This document shows positions 41,147 through 49,277 of a stretch of DNA of 64,000 nucleotides, in pieces. The stretch spans positions 40,843 to 104,842 of the forward strand of contig JAEXNA010000096.1 of NCBI GenBank assembly GCA_023447635.1, written 5' to 3'. Below the pieces are notes generated by a model. The model ran no database searches. It worked only from the letters and a program-made list of their open reading frames with translations, and had not been told where the DNA came from. The stretch's first letter is position 1; each line of letters opens with the position of its first letter. The stretch comes from Vulcanimicrobiota bacterium. Lineage in GTDB: Bacteria > Vulcanimicrobiota > Xenobia > Xenobiales > JADMJV01. The position numbers and the translations under genes were made by a program.

Positions 41147-42841
41147 CTATTGGCGACGGACGGTGAACACCTGGGAAGGGCTCAGACCACCGTCATTGAC
41201 GGTGATGCGCAGCTGCTGACCGCTACGCACGGCCGAGGCATTGATCTGTACGTCGAAGCGACCGTTGTTGTTGACCAGCGTGGACTGGCTGATCTGACGG
41301 GTCTGACCGGTGATCACTTCCAGGATGTTGTCGGGGGAGTATTCGACCAGCACGTTGACCTGACGGCCGGGCTGGGCGTTCCCCTGCACGTTGAACACGG
41401 CGTCGACGTTCGAGCCGTTATAGATGTTGCTCACCGACAGCGTCTGACCGCCGCCGTTGTTACCGTTGTTGTTGTTATTATTGTTGACGGTGAAGGTCCA
41501 GGTCTGAGAGACTTGGCGGTTGTAAGTGTCGACGGCCTGAACCGAGGCGCGGTGGGTTCCCGGCTGCAGGTTGTAGTTGGGCACCCAGCTGATGCCGTTC
41601 GAGAGGCGCTGGACGCCGTTCTGGTTGGTGACGTTGACGTTGTCGACGGTCAGGGTGACCGAGTTGACGTTGCTGCTGAAGGTCGCACCGATGGTCGGAC
41701 GGTTTCCAGTGTATTCGCCGTTGTTCGGCTGCAGCTGCTGGATGCTGAAGTTGCCGGAATTTCCAGCGTTGTTATCGATGGTGAACGCCCACTGATAGTC
41801 CAGCTGACGGCCCGAGTTGGCCGAGCCGCGAATCTGGGCCTGGTGGCGTCCAGGAGAGAGGTCGTACTGAGGGGTCCACAGCACCTGGTTGCCCGACAGG
41901 CGAGCCTGCTGGGTAAAGTCGATACCGTCGACGTAAAGGCGGAAGGTGCCGTTCTGCACCGATTCGGGGAAGCTGACGGAGAGCTGAGGGCGCAACGTGT
42001 TGACGGTGTCATTGGCGTTGGGGTAGGTCTGCCAGCCGCCGGTATTTCCGTTATTGTTGTTATTGCCAGAGCCGGCGCGGACGGTGATCTGACGGTCGGC
42101 TTCCTGAGCGGTCTCTCGGCCGTTCTTGGTCAGGTGGACCAGCACGACGCCGCGCTGTACCTGCAGCCCGTTGGGGATGGTGTAGCGGGTCTGGTAACGG
42201 CCCGAAGAGATTTCGGGGAGAGCGATCTCCTGGGTGTGGCCCAGGATCTCGAAGGTGGCGCGGGCGCCCGGCTCACCGTAGACGATCACTTCGAGAGCGT
42301 CGCCCGAGTCCAGCGCTGCGGTGCCGTTGTGCACGATGCGGTCGATTTTCGGTCCACCGGTCTGACTGTTGCCGTTGTCGCCGGAAGGCGGAGGCGTGGT
42401 CTGGCCGCCGCCGGTCGAGGCGATGACTACCGTTTTGGTGGCGCCGTTCCACTTGACGTCAGCGCCCAGCGACTCCGAGACGAAGCGCAGCGGAACCATG
42501 GTACGACCACCGACGGTGTCGGCGGGGACGTCGAGATAGACGGTGCGTCCATCGATCAGGGCGGTGCGGCTGCCTAACTGGAGCTGTACCACGGTGTCGC
42601 CCTTGGTTGCCTTGATGGAGCGAGTCGGCGCGTCGTACAGCACGTCGGCGGACAGAGCCTCGAAGATTCCGCGCAGCGGAACCAGGAGCCGCCCGTCGAT
42701 CATAGCGGGCGGCTGGTCAAAGTTCAAATTACGGCCGTCGAGTTGGACCGAGATCCCCTGCGCGGAGGCGGCGGGGGCCAGGACCAGACTCAGAAGCCCC
42801 AGGACGAGAATTCGTCGCAATTGGATTCCAAAATGTCTCAT
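41147..42841 (-). CDS. Exported copper-amine-oxidase-type stalk protein with poly-Asn linkers
   Basis: A 564-residue secreted protein with signal peptide ending PAASAQ. Residues about 30-140 hold two copies of the copper amine oxidase N-terminal (stalk) motif: GRLLVPLRGIFEALSADV and GRTMVPLRFVSESLGADVKW. Then follow Ig-like beta domains separated by Asn-rich linkers (runs of 5 and 7 Asn). The middle ones share a pattern ending WTPQYDLSPGRHQA or WVPNYNLQPGTHRA, a clear internal repeat. The stalk domain is usually found in cell-wall or envelope proteins. It could bind a surface polymer; no enzyme domain is visible. Confidence 0.82.
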   Translation of the reverse strand: MRHFGIQLRRILVLGLLSLVLAPAASAQGISVQLDGRNLNFDQPPAMIDGRLLVPLRGIFEALSADVLYDAPTRSIKATKGDTVVQLQLGSRTALIDGRTVYLDVPADTVGGRTMVPLRFVSESLGADVKWNGATKTVVIASTGGGQTTPPPSGDNGNSQTGGPKIDRIVHNGTAALDSGDALEVIVYGEPGARATFEILGHTQEIALPEISSGRYQTRYTIPNGLQVQRGVVLVHLTKNGRETAQEADRQITVRAGSGNNNNNGNTGGWQTYPNANDTVNTLRPQLSVSFPESVQNGTFRLYVDGIDFTQQARLSGNQVLWTPQYDLSPGRHQAQIRGSANSGRQLDYQWAFTIDNNAGNSGNFSIQQLQPNNGEYTGNRPTIGATFSSNVNSVTLTVDNVNVTNQNGVQRLSNGISWVPNYNLQPGTHRASVQAVDTYNRQVSQTWTFTVNNNNNNNGNNGGGQTLSVSNIYNGSNVDAVFNVQGNAQPGRQVNVLVEYSPDNILEVITGQTRQISQSTLVNNNGRFDVQINASAVRSGQQLRITVNDGGLSPSQVFTVRRQ

Positions 42842-42948
42842 GCATCAAGGCTTTCAAAAAAGCCTTCGAGTCCCTCCATCTCCTTGGATGGGGATGGGGT
42901 ACCTAACCGGGTATACCTACCCTTGCTTCGTGGGAGCTTGACGAGCGG

Positions 42949-43896
42949 TCAAAAATGGTAGCGAAGCACCATGGGGACTGATCTCTCGCCCTTCGGGGTG
43001 GTAGCAAAGACGGACATCACCACGGATAGGTTGGGTAGACTAATGGGTACCCCATAGTTGGCGGTAAAATAGCCTTCGTCGTCGGCCCACGCCTCAAAAC
43101 TTCCGTCCGTCCCCCGGCCCTGAGTGTTGGGAGCCCGGGTGTTGCGCTGGAAGGAGAGATCTGGGACGAAGGTCACCTTGCAGTTGGGTCGAGTTCGCCC
43201 TTTGATGTCGAAGTTGTTGGAAATTTTGCTACCGGAAGCCGGACTGTAGATGACGACCCGGAACAGATGTCCGAAGAGCGTAACCGGCTTTTTGGCTTGT
43301 TGCTTTTCCGTGCGGGCGCCGATGTGGACGACCCCCGTGACCGGCTCTCCCAGGTAGTCATCGCGGGGCTGAATCTCGTAGCTGCCAGTGTAGACGCCAG
43401 GCGAAGTTTCGCTGAGTTCGAACTCCTTTTCGTTGTCCCCAAGAAGGAAGCCGGCCTTGTGCCCGCCTTCGGCTTGCATGGTGACGGTCAGGACCTCGAA
43501 CTCGCCCAGCGAGCCTTCGCCATCGTGGCTGACCGACTGGATCAGTGTGGGGATCTCGACCTCGAAGGCCCACTCCCGCTCTACCCCGCTGGAGAAGACC
43601 AGTCGTGCGTTCACCGGACCGGCAGGGGGAGGGGAGAGGGGTCGGAAGCTGAGAAAGCGGTCCGTGCGCAGGCAGCTATAGGTGACGTCTTTGCCATCCA
43701 CGAACAGGCGGGCTTGAGCCAGGTCGAGCGCTTCGACCAGGGGGCCGTTGAGGGATACCGAGATCATCATCTCGTCGGCCCGGACTTTGCTCTGAGGCGG
43801 GGGGCTCAAGGCCAGGGAAGTGCTCTCCTGCGCCAGCGCTTCGGCGGTCAGAAAGCAGGTCAGCATGATCAACAGGTGGACGACAGAGACTCTCAC
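42949..43896 (-). CDS. Exported beta-rich protein of unknown function
   Basis: A 315-residue protein. GTG at 43896 gives a signal peptide (VVHLLIMLTCFLTAEALAQ). The mature part is a string of beta-sandwich-like segments (SGVEREWAFEVEIP; FRVVIYSPASGSKISNNFDI) recalling Ig/bacterial surface modules. It lies 107 bases upstream of the stalk-protein gene on the same strand, and the two likely act together in the envelope. ATG at 43866 is another start option. No function is recognised. Confidence 0.68.
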   Translation of the reverse strand: MRVSVVHLLIMLTCFLTAEALAQESTSLALSPPPQSKVRADEMMISVSLNGPLVEALDLAQARLFVDGKDVTYSCLRTDRFLSFRPLSPPPAGPVNARLVFSSGVEREWAFEVEIPTLIQSVSHDGEGSLGEFEVLTVTMQAEGGHKAGFLLGDNEKEFELSETSPGVYTGSYEIQPRDDYLGEPVTGVVHIGARTEKQQAKKPVTLFGHLFRVVIYSPASGSKISNNFDIKGRTRPNCKVTFVPDLSFQRNTRAPNTQGRGTDGSFEAWADDEGYFTANYGVPISLPNLSVVMSVFATTPKGERSVPMVLRYHF

Positions 43897-44021
43897 CTGT
43901 GCATGGTTCGCTCGAGCCCGTGGGGCACCTTCGGACCTCTTCGAGAAGGACCACTCCGAAGAGCGGGAGAACCGGCTCGGCAATCTTAGGTCATCACACT
44001 ATCAGGAGCTTCGAGGTTCGC

Positions 44022-45272
44022 ATGAGCACAGCATTTCCCCGCGTCGTCGTCACCGGTTACGGTGTTGTCAGCCCCATCGGCTGCACGCCGGAAACTTTTT
44101 GGGAGAGTCTTCGATCCGGGCGGAGCGGTATCGATAAGATTTCCGCTTTCGACGCCTCGGCCTTCACCACCCAGATTGCCGGCGAAGCGCGCGACTTCGA
44201 AATCGAGAAGTTCATGGACCGCAAAGAGGCCAAGCGCACCGACCGAGTGATCCAGCTGGCCGTCGGCGCTGCCAAGATGGCGGTCGAGCACGCTGGTCTC
44301 AATCTGGACGACTGTGATCGGGATCGGGTCGGCGTGATGGTCGGTACCGGTATCGGCGGTATGGCGACCTGGGAAGAGCAGCACTCTCTGCTGATCGAAA
44401 AGGGGCCTCGCCGCGTCTCGCCGTTCTTTATTCCGATGATGATCCCCAACATGCCGGCCGGTCAGGTCAGCATCATGCTGGACCTGCGGGGACCTTCGTT
44501 CTCGGTCGTCTCGGCGTGCGCCACGGGCGGTAACTGCATCGGCAGCGCCTACGACGCGATTCGCCTGGGCCAGGCCGATGTGATGCTGGCGGGCGGGACC
44601 GAGGCGGCGGTGACTCCGCTGGGTATCGGCGGCTTCTGCGCCATGCGCGCGATGTCGACCCGCAACGATGACCCCACGAAAGCCTCGCGGCCTTTCGACA
44701 CGGGTCGTGACGGGTTCGTGATGGGGGAGGGCGCTGGGGTTCTGGTGGTCGAGAGCCTCGAGCACGCCCAGAATCGCGGCGCTAACATCCTTTGCGAGCT
44801 GCTTGGATACGCTTGTAGCTCGGATGCTCACCATATGACCAATCCGGACCCGGAAGGCAAAGGTGCGGCCCGGGCCATGAAGATTGCTCTGGCCAACTGC
44901 GGGAAGTCGCCGGTGGATGTAGACTACATCAACGCTCACGGCACCAGTACCCCGGTCGGGGACCCTTGCGAGATCAGGGCTATGCGAACGGTCTTTGGCG
45001 ACGACGTCTCGCGCGTCGCGGTAAGCTCGTCCAAGTCCATGACGGGCCACACGCTGGGGGCCGCTGGAGCTATCGAGACCATCGTCTGCGCGCTGATCCT
45101 GCAGAACCAGATCATCACTCCCACCATCAATCTCGAAGAGCTTGACCCCGAGTGTGCGGTGGATGTGGTTCCCAACGTCGCTCGGGCTCAGAAGGTCGAC
45201 TTCTGTCTCAACAACACTTTCGGGTTTGGCGGCCATAACGTGGTGCTGGGCCTGGGACGCTGGAACGCGTAG
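44022..45272 (+). CDS. fabF: Beta-ketoacyl-ACP synthase II
   Basis: A 416-residue condensing enzyme for fatty-acid elongation. It starts PRVVVTGYGVVSPIG, has the active-site Cys in VVSACATGGNCIGSAY and the two His in NAHGTSTPVGD and the GHTLGAAGA region, and ends NNTFGFGGHNVVLG. ATG at 44022 has GAGG six bases upstream; longer readings of the frame would cross the divergent promoter region. It is followed after five bases by rnc. Confidence 0.96.
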   Translation: MSTAFPRVVVTGYGVVSPIGCTPETFWESLRSGRSGIDKISAFDASAFTTQIAGEARDFEIEKFMDRKEAKRTDRVIQLAVGAAKMAVEHAGLNLDDCDRDRVGVMVGTGIGGMATWEEQHSLLIEKGPRRVSPFFIPMMIPNMPAGQVSIMLDLRGPSFSVVSACATGGNCIGSAYDAIRLGQADVMLAGGTEAAVTPLGIGGFCAMRAMSTRNDDPTKASRPFDTGRDGFVMGEGAGVLVVESLEHAQNRGANILCELLGYACSSDAHHMTNPDPEGKGAARAMKIALANCGKSPVDVDYINAHGTSTPVGDPCEIRAMRTVFGDDVSRVAVSSSKSMTGHTLGAAGAIETIVCALILQNQIITPTINLEELDPECAVDVVPNVARAQKVDFCLNNTFGFGGHNVVLGLGRWNA

Positions 45273-45277
45273 ACCGC

Positions 45278-46033
45278 TTGTCCAGCCCTTCCTGGGAGAC
45301 GCTGAAGAGCCGGCTCGGCTATCAGTTCAGTCGCGACGAACTGCTAGAGCAGGCCTTCATCCACGAATCGCTGGTCAACGAGGGCCTGGCGCCGCAGTCG
45401 AACGAGCGACTCGAGTTCCTTGGCGACTCGGTGGTCGGACTGGTGGTGGCCGAGTATCTGTTCCGCAACTATCCCGACTATCCGGAAGGCCAACTGGCCC
45501 AGATGAAAAGCTATCTGGTCAGTAAGAAGCACCTGGCGGTGTGCGCGGGTCGGCTGGGGCTGGGAGAGTTTTTGCGCCTGGGTAAGGGCGAAGAGAACTC
45601 TGGCGGGAAACGCCGCGAGAGCCTGCTGGCCAACTCGTTGGAGGCGGTGCTGGGAGCCATTTTCCTCGACGGCGGGTTCAATCAGGCGCGCCGCGCTATC
45701 GTGAAGTTTCTGGGCGATGACATGGACCGCGGGATCGGCTCGCTGAAGGACGCCAAGTCTCGCCTTCAAGAGCGTGTCCAGGTGATGTTCAACGCTGTTC
45801 CCGAGTATATTGTGGTGACGGCCGACGGCCCGTCTCATCAGCCCCACTTTGAAGTCGAGGTGACGTTCGGCGGCGAAGTGCTCGGGCGCGGCGCCGGTCC
45901 TTCAAAACGCGAGGCCAGTCAGGTGGCGGCTCAGGCGGCCATCAAGCTGCTGCGGGGCAGGGGAGACGAGTGGTACCAGCCGTACCTGGACAAGCTCCCT
46001 CGTTCGGGCTCGGCTGGTCGCCAGGAAGGTTGA
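45278..46033 (+). CDS. rnc: Ribonuclease III
   Basis: A 251-residue double-strand RNA endonuclease for rRNA and mRNA processing. The catalytic domain has NERLEFLGDSVVGL (signature) and ANSLEAVLGAIFLDGG. The C-terminal dsRNA-binding domain reads KSRLQERVQVMF and then GAGPSKREASQVAAQAAIKLL. The start is TTG at 45278 with no strong ribosome site, suggesting coupling to fabF, whose stop is five bases before. Confidence 0.95.
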   Translation: MSSPSWETLKSRLGYQFSRDELLEQAFIHESLVNEGLAPQSNERLEFLGDSVVGLVVAEYLFRNYPDYPEGQLAQMKSYLVSKKHLAVCAGRLGLGEFLRLGKGEENSGGKRRESLLANSLEAVLGAIFLDGGFNQARRAIVKFLGDDMDRGIGSLKDAKSRLQERVQVMFNAVPEYIVVTADGPSHQPHFEVEVTFGGEVLGRGAGPSKREASQVAAQAAIKLLRGRGDEWYQPYLDKLPRSGSAGRQEG

Positions 46034-46040
46034 CGGGCAC

Positions 46041-46340
46041 GTGCCGCTGAGCCTGACCGGCGGGGGCCGGCTGCGCCTGGCGCTGAAGCTATTTCCCAAG
46101 AGCAAGAAGGACGAGGTGGCCGGCGTCCACGACGGGCGCCTCCATCTGCGCTTGCTGGCCCCGGCCGTCGACGGTAAAGCGAACGCCGCCATGGTGGGGC
46201 TCTTGTCCAGGGTCTTGGGGGTCAAGAAGACGCAGGTACTTCTGGTGACTGGTGAGAAAGCCCGGGTCAAGATCGTCGAGATCGAGGGGATCAGCCTCGA
46301 GCAGGCCAGAGAACGGCTGGGACTGACAGCGACGGAGTAA
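46041..46340 (+). CDS. YggU-like DUF167 protein
   Basis: A 99-residue protein of the conserved DUF167/YggU family: LFPKSKKDEVAG, then LRLLAPAVDGKANAAMVGLLSRVLGVKKTQV and GEKARVKIVEI. The fold is known but the role is not. GTG at 46041, eight bases after rnc. It lies in the fabF-rnc unit and ends just before the next gene. Confidence 0.9.
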   Translation: MPLSLTGGGRLRLALKLFPKSKKDEVAGVHDGRLHLRLLAPAVDGKANAAMVGLLSRVLGVKKTQVLLVTGEKARVKIVEIEGISLEQARERLGLTATE

Positions 46341-46348
46341 GGACACCC

Positions 46349-46927
46349 ATGGACGCCAACGATTTTCTCAAGAATATTGCCCAGCAGGTCGCACCTCAAG
46401 GTCAGCCGGCTTCTGGCGGTGGTTATACGCCGGGCGGCGCCAAGCTGCAGTTCTCGGTACCTTGTTTCGAGGTCGAGTACGAAGAGCAGCGAGCCCCCTC
46501 GCTGAAGTACATCTTCTTCGATCTGCCGTTTCCGAGCTTGCCGCAAAAGCTCTCTTTCCACATTGTCAACGGCTGGATCGGTGGCTCGGCTAAGGGTCAT
46601 CAGATGATGAAGATCCTACGCCCGGACGGCACGGTTCATCTGGAAACCGGCAAGCAGCCGCTGGAGTTCGTCGACGTTAATACGCCTTTTCTGGCGGTCA
46701 ACTATTTTCCGTCGATCCCGTTCGACGCTGAAGGCCTCTGGTACGTGGTGGTCTATCTCGAAGAGCAAGAAGTGCTGCGTTATCCGCTGACCGTCAGGAC
46801 CGTCGGTGAAGGTCTGCCCGGTTCGGCACCCGCTGCGGAGGCTGCGCCCGCGCCGGCTCCCGCCGCGCCGTCGACGGGCGGCTTCGACCCGAACGCCGGA
46901 TTTGGCTTCACGCCGCCCGGCATCTAG
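46349..46927 (+). CDS. Unknown protein with Pro/Ala-rich tail
   Basis: A 192-residue protein without signal peptide. The core (about 33-150) looks like a compact beta domain (FEVEYEEQRAPSLKYIFFDL; GLWYVVVYLEEQEVLRYPL), and the last 40 residues are Pro/Ala/Gly-rich and likely disordered. I recall similar bacterial orphans of unknown function, but cannot name a family with certainty. It follows the YggU-like gene by eight bases with AAGGAC as ribosome site and is followed by a strong terminator. Confidence 0.72.
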   Translation: MDANDFLKNIAQQVAPQGQPASGGGYTPGGAKLQFSVPCFEVEYEEQRAPSLKYIFFDLPFPSLPQKLSFHIVNGWIGGSAKGHQMMKILRPDGTVHLETGKQPLEFVDVNTPFLAVNYFPSIPFDAEGLWYVVVYLEEQEVLRYPLTVRTVGEGLPGSAPAAEAAPAPAPAAPSTGGFDPNAGFGFTPPGI

Positions 46928-46950
46928 GTCCAGGCTCTCCGCTGACCCGC

Positions 46951-46980
46951 AAAACGCGCTCCGAAATCGGGGCGCGTTTT
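46951..46980. terminator. Long terminator hairpin ending the fabF unit
   Basis: A 14-bp stem from AAAACGCGCTCCGA paired with TCGGGGCGCGTTTT, loop AA, with A and T ends. It probably works in both directions. Confidence 0.9.
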
Positions 46981-47262
46981 GTCCTTCAGGCCGTCGGCGC
47001 GACGGAAGTCGCTGGTTCGCGGCGTGCACCAGCGCGACTCGAAGTTGCTCTGGCGCGACGTGCAAGATTGTCGCTGGGCTCAGCGCAACGAGGTCGCCGC
47101 GTACCAGAAACGTAGAAAGATGCTAGAAGCTCTCCCTGGTTCGCTTATGTATGATTTTGGTTCGCCAAACATTTCTTTGACGAACCACATTAGCAGAAGC
47201 CGAGCGGTCGCGTCTCCCAGCGGCATCTGTGAGAAAACGTACTGGTCAAGATGACGGGCATA

Positions 47263-47279
47263 CAGGACTTAAAATCCTG
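47263..47279 (+). other. tRNA-Leu(TAA) anticodon-arm look-alike
   Basis: CAGGA-CTTAAAA-TCCTG forms a 5-bp stem with a 7-base loop whose middle is TAA, the same as many bacterial tRNA-Leu anticodon arms. No acceptor stem, variable arm or T-arm can be found around it, so it is not a working tRNA. It could be a fragment left by integration at a tRNA gene, or chance. Confidence 0.4.
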
Positions 47280-47309
47280 AGTCTCTCCTGTAGTGGTGCT
47301 CTAGGGCGT

Positions 47310-47450
47310 GTGCCCGCGCGTCCAGATTCTCGAACGCGGGCTCTCGGTGTGCCCGAGTGCGGGCTCCTGGAGTGCCCGCGTGGCCAGATTCTCGAACGCG
47401 GGCTCTCGGTGTGCCCGAGTGCGGGCTCTCGGCGTGCCCGCGCGGCCTGA
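47310..47450. repeat. 62-base tandem repeat, two copies plus a partial third
   Basis: Copies begin at 47310, 47372 and 47434 (the last is partial, about 17 bases). Each holds two dyads: GCCCGCG...CGCGGGC, and GCCCG-AGTG-CGGGC with a 4-base loop. Copies 1 and 2 differ at only a few positions. No spacer variation typical of CRISPR is seen. Confidence 0.85.
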
Positions 47451-47570
47451 TCTGTTGATGTGGCGCCGTTTCGACTTGCCATCGCGCACGCCAGGTGCTA
47501 GATTGAGAAAAATTTCGCCCGTCCCGGCAGGGTCTTGCAAAGTTTTCAAGTGAGTTTCCGCTGCAAAGCC

Positions 47571-47599
47571 TTGCAAGCTTAGAAGACGTGTTATATACT
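47571..47599 (+). promoter_or_regulatory. Sigma-70-type promoter of rplS
   Basis: TTGCAA (47571-47576) and TATACT (47594-47599) with 17 bases between. The expected start point is near 47606, giving a leader of about 30 bases before the rplS ATG. Confidence 0.8.
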
Positions 47600-47635
47600 C
47601 GGGCGCGTTCTTGTTAGAGAAAGAGGTTGACTCCC

Positions 47636-47989
47636 ATGAGTGTGATCAATGAGATCCAGAAAGCTTACAAAAAGGCGTCGATTCCTGACTTCGGCCCTGG
47701 TGACACTGTTCGTCTGAGCCTTCGCGTTGTCGAAGGTGAGAAAGAGCGTATCCAGGCCTTCGAAGGCGTCTGTCTGATGCGCACCGGCCAGGGACTGGCC
47801 GAAAACGCGACCATTCGCAAAATCTCCGGTGGTATCGGCGTCGAGCGCACCGTTCCGCTGCACAGCCCGAAAGTGGCCGAGATCGAAGTGGTCCGTCGTG
47901 GTGCCGTTCGCCAGGCTCGCCTGTACTATCTCCGCGACCGAGTCGGTAAGAAGGCTCGTATCAAAGAGAAGCGCGATTTCAAGGCCTAA
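47636..47989 (+). CDS. rplS: Ribosomal protein L19
   Basis: A 117-residue 50S protein at the subunit interface: FGPGDTVRLSLRVVEGEKER, FEGVCLMRTGQG, TIRKISGGIGVERTVPLHSP and YYLRDRVGKKARIKEK. The ATG at 47636 follows AGAGG. It has its own promoter and terminator, so it is not part of the usual rpsP-rimM-trmD-rplS operon here. Confidence 0.97.
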   Translation: MSVINEIQKAYKKASIPDFGPGDTVRLSLRVVEGEKERIQAFEGVCLMRTGQGLAENATIRKISGGIGVERTVPLHSPKVAEIEVVRRGAVRQARLYYLRDRVGKKARIKEKRDFKA

Positions 47990-48012
47990 CACGCCTTTTT
48001 CAAGCAAGCAGC

Positions 48013-48036
48013 AAAAGGCCCTCAGGGGCCTTTTTT
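48013..48036 (+). terminator. rplS terminator
   Basis: AAAAGGCC paired with GGCCTTTT around CTCAGG, followed by six T in all. Confidence 0.9.
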
Positions 48037-48190
48037 ATTGAGGCGATTCCCCCACCGTCTTTCCGTTGGCCCGCCGGCCGATAAGGAATCCGCCGGATCG
48101 GCTTACGGCTCCCAGGAACTCTGACCTCCTCTCCGTCGTTTCGCACGCGAATCGCGCGCGTCGTCTCGACCGTCCGACCCTCCACCAGCT

Positions 48191-49273
48191 ATGAAAAAGA
48201 ACTCCGGAAAGAAAGTCTCGCACCCCTCCACCAAGGGACGCTCGGGTGCGCCCGCCTCGGCCAACAAGTTCGGGCCCAAGAAGGCCGCAGCGGGTAAACC
48301 CAAGCCGAGCAAGACCAAAAAGCCCAGGCTGGCGCCTCGAGAAACCGCCGATGACGCCGATGTCTCGGAAGACGCCATCCAGCAGCAGCCCGACCGCGCC
48401 TTCAGCTGGTACCCGGGCCACATGGTCAAAGCCAAGCGGGAGCTCGAGGCCAACCTCAAGCTGACAGACGCGGTGCTCCTGATGCTCGACGCGCGCGCCC
48501 CCCTGGTCACCCGCCACCCGGAGCTCGAAGAGCTGCTGCGTCAGAAGAACACCCCGTTCGTGCTGGTCCTGAACAAAGCCGATCTTGCTCAGGACGCTGA
48601 GACGGAGCGCTGGAGAGCGCACCTCAAGGGCCAGGGCTACAAAGTCGTCGAGATGAGCGCTCTGAAGGGCCAGGGGACCGGCCCGCTGACTCCGATGCTG
48701 AGCCAGCTCGAGAACGAGATCAACGCCAAGCGCGCCAACAAAGGGCTGCTCCCGCGCAGTCCGCGATTGATGGTGGCAGGCCTACCCAACTCAGGAAAAT
48801 CCACGCTGCTCAACCGTCTGGTCGGCAAAGGTCGCTTCAAAGCCGGCAAAAAGCCGGGATTGACCCGAGGCGCCCAGTGGGTGGCGGTGGCCGGCCGCTA
48901 CCAGCTGCTCGACACGCCGGGCATCCTCTACCCCCGTATTGAGGGCGAACAGGCGCTGGCCATCCTTTCCGCCATCGGCTCGGTCCGGCGCGACGTCCTG
49001 CCAATGGCCACCGTGGCGCGCCGCCTGCTCCAGGAGCTGGAAAAGCGGGGACGCCTGCTCGAGCTGCTGCCTCGCTTCGACGAGATCTCTCCGCAGCAGT
49101 GGGTAGAGGCACCGCTGGACTGCTTGGCCCAAAGCTGGGGCTTTATCGGCGACACGGAGACCCGGCGAGCCTTCGACCGTTTTCTCAACCTGTTCCCGGA
49201 AAAGCCGTTCCGGGTCACCTGGCAGACCGCCCCTCAAGAACCGGGCGCCGAGACCCCTCAGCCGAACGCCTAG
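48191..49273 (+). CDS. rbgA: Ribosome biogenesis GTPase RbgA/YlqF
   Basis: A 360-residue circularly permuted GTPase needed for late 50S assembly. A basic Lys/Ala/Pro-rich N-terminal extension of about 70 residues precedes WYPGHMVKAKRE, the family marker. G motifs run in permuted order: NKAD (G4), then MSAL (G5), GLPNSGKSTLLNRL (G1) and DTPGIL (G3). The extension is longer than in Bacillus and could bind RNA. rnhB follows after four bases, as in many genomes. Confidence 0.93.
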   Translation: MKKNSGKKVSHPSTKGRSGAPASANKFGPKKAAAGKPKPSKTKKPRLAPRETADDADVSEDAIQQQPDRAFSWYPGHMVKAKRELEANLKLTDAVLLMLDARAPLVTRHPELEELLRQKNTPFVLVLNKADLAQDAETERWRAHLKGQGYKVVEMSALKGQGTGPLTPMLSQLENEINAKRANKGLLPRSPRLMVAGLPNSGKSTLLNRLVGKGRFKAGKKPGLTRGAQWVAVAGRYQLLDTPGILYPRIEGEQALAILSAIGSVRRDVLPMATVARRLLQELEKRGRLLELLPRFDEISPQQWVEAPLDCLAQSWGFIGDTETRRAFDRFLNLFPEKPFRVTWQTAPQEPGAETPQPNA

Positions 49274-49277
49274 ACCC

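Larger units (their letters stand above)
46981..47570. other. Gene-free region of about 590 bases with hairpins and repeats
   Basis: No convincing coding sequence is seen on either strand. The left part (46990-47100) repeats a GCGAC...GTCGC hairpin about three times, one with a GGAA loop. 47158-47187 contains a TGGTTCG/CGAACCA inverted repeat. 47263-47279 matches a tRNA-Leu anticodon arm. 47310-47450 is a 62-base tandem repeat. The region is less GC-rich around 47120-47290 than its neighbours. It may hold small RNAs or a remnant of an inserted element. Confidence 0.6.

Noticed and set aside
43986..45236. A 416-codon minus-strand frame opposite fabF
   Set aside because: FabF is certain on the plus strand; the antisense product has no resemblance to any family.
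46979..47254. A 91-codon plus-strand frame in the gap before rplS
   Set aside because: It has no ribosome site, runs through the hairpin series and shows no protein-like composition.
47230..47400. A complete tRNA-Leu
   Set aside because: Only the anticodon arm matches; no acceptor stem or T-arm of the right spacing can be built.
47310..47450. CRISPR-like array
   Set aside because: The repeat is a contiguous 62-base tandem with no unique spacers, and no cas genes are near.
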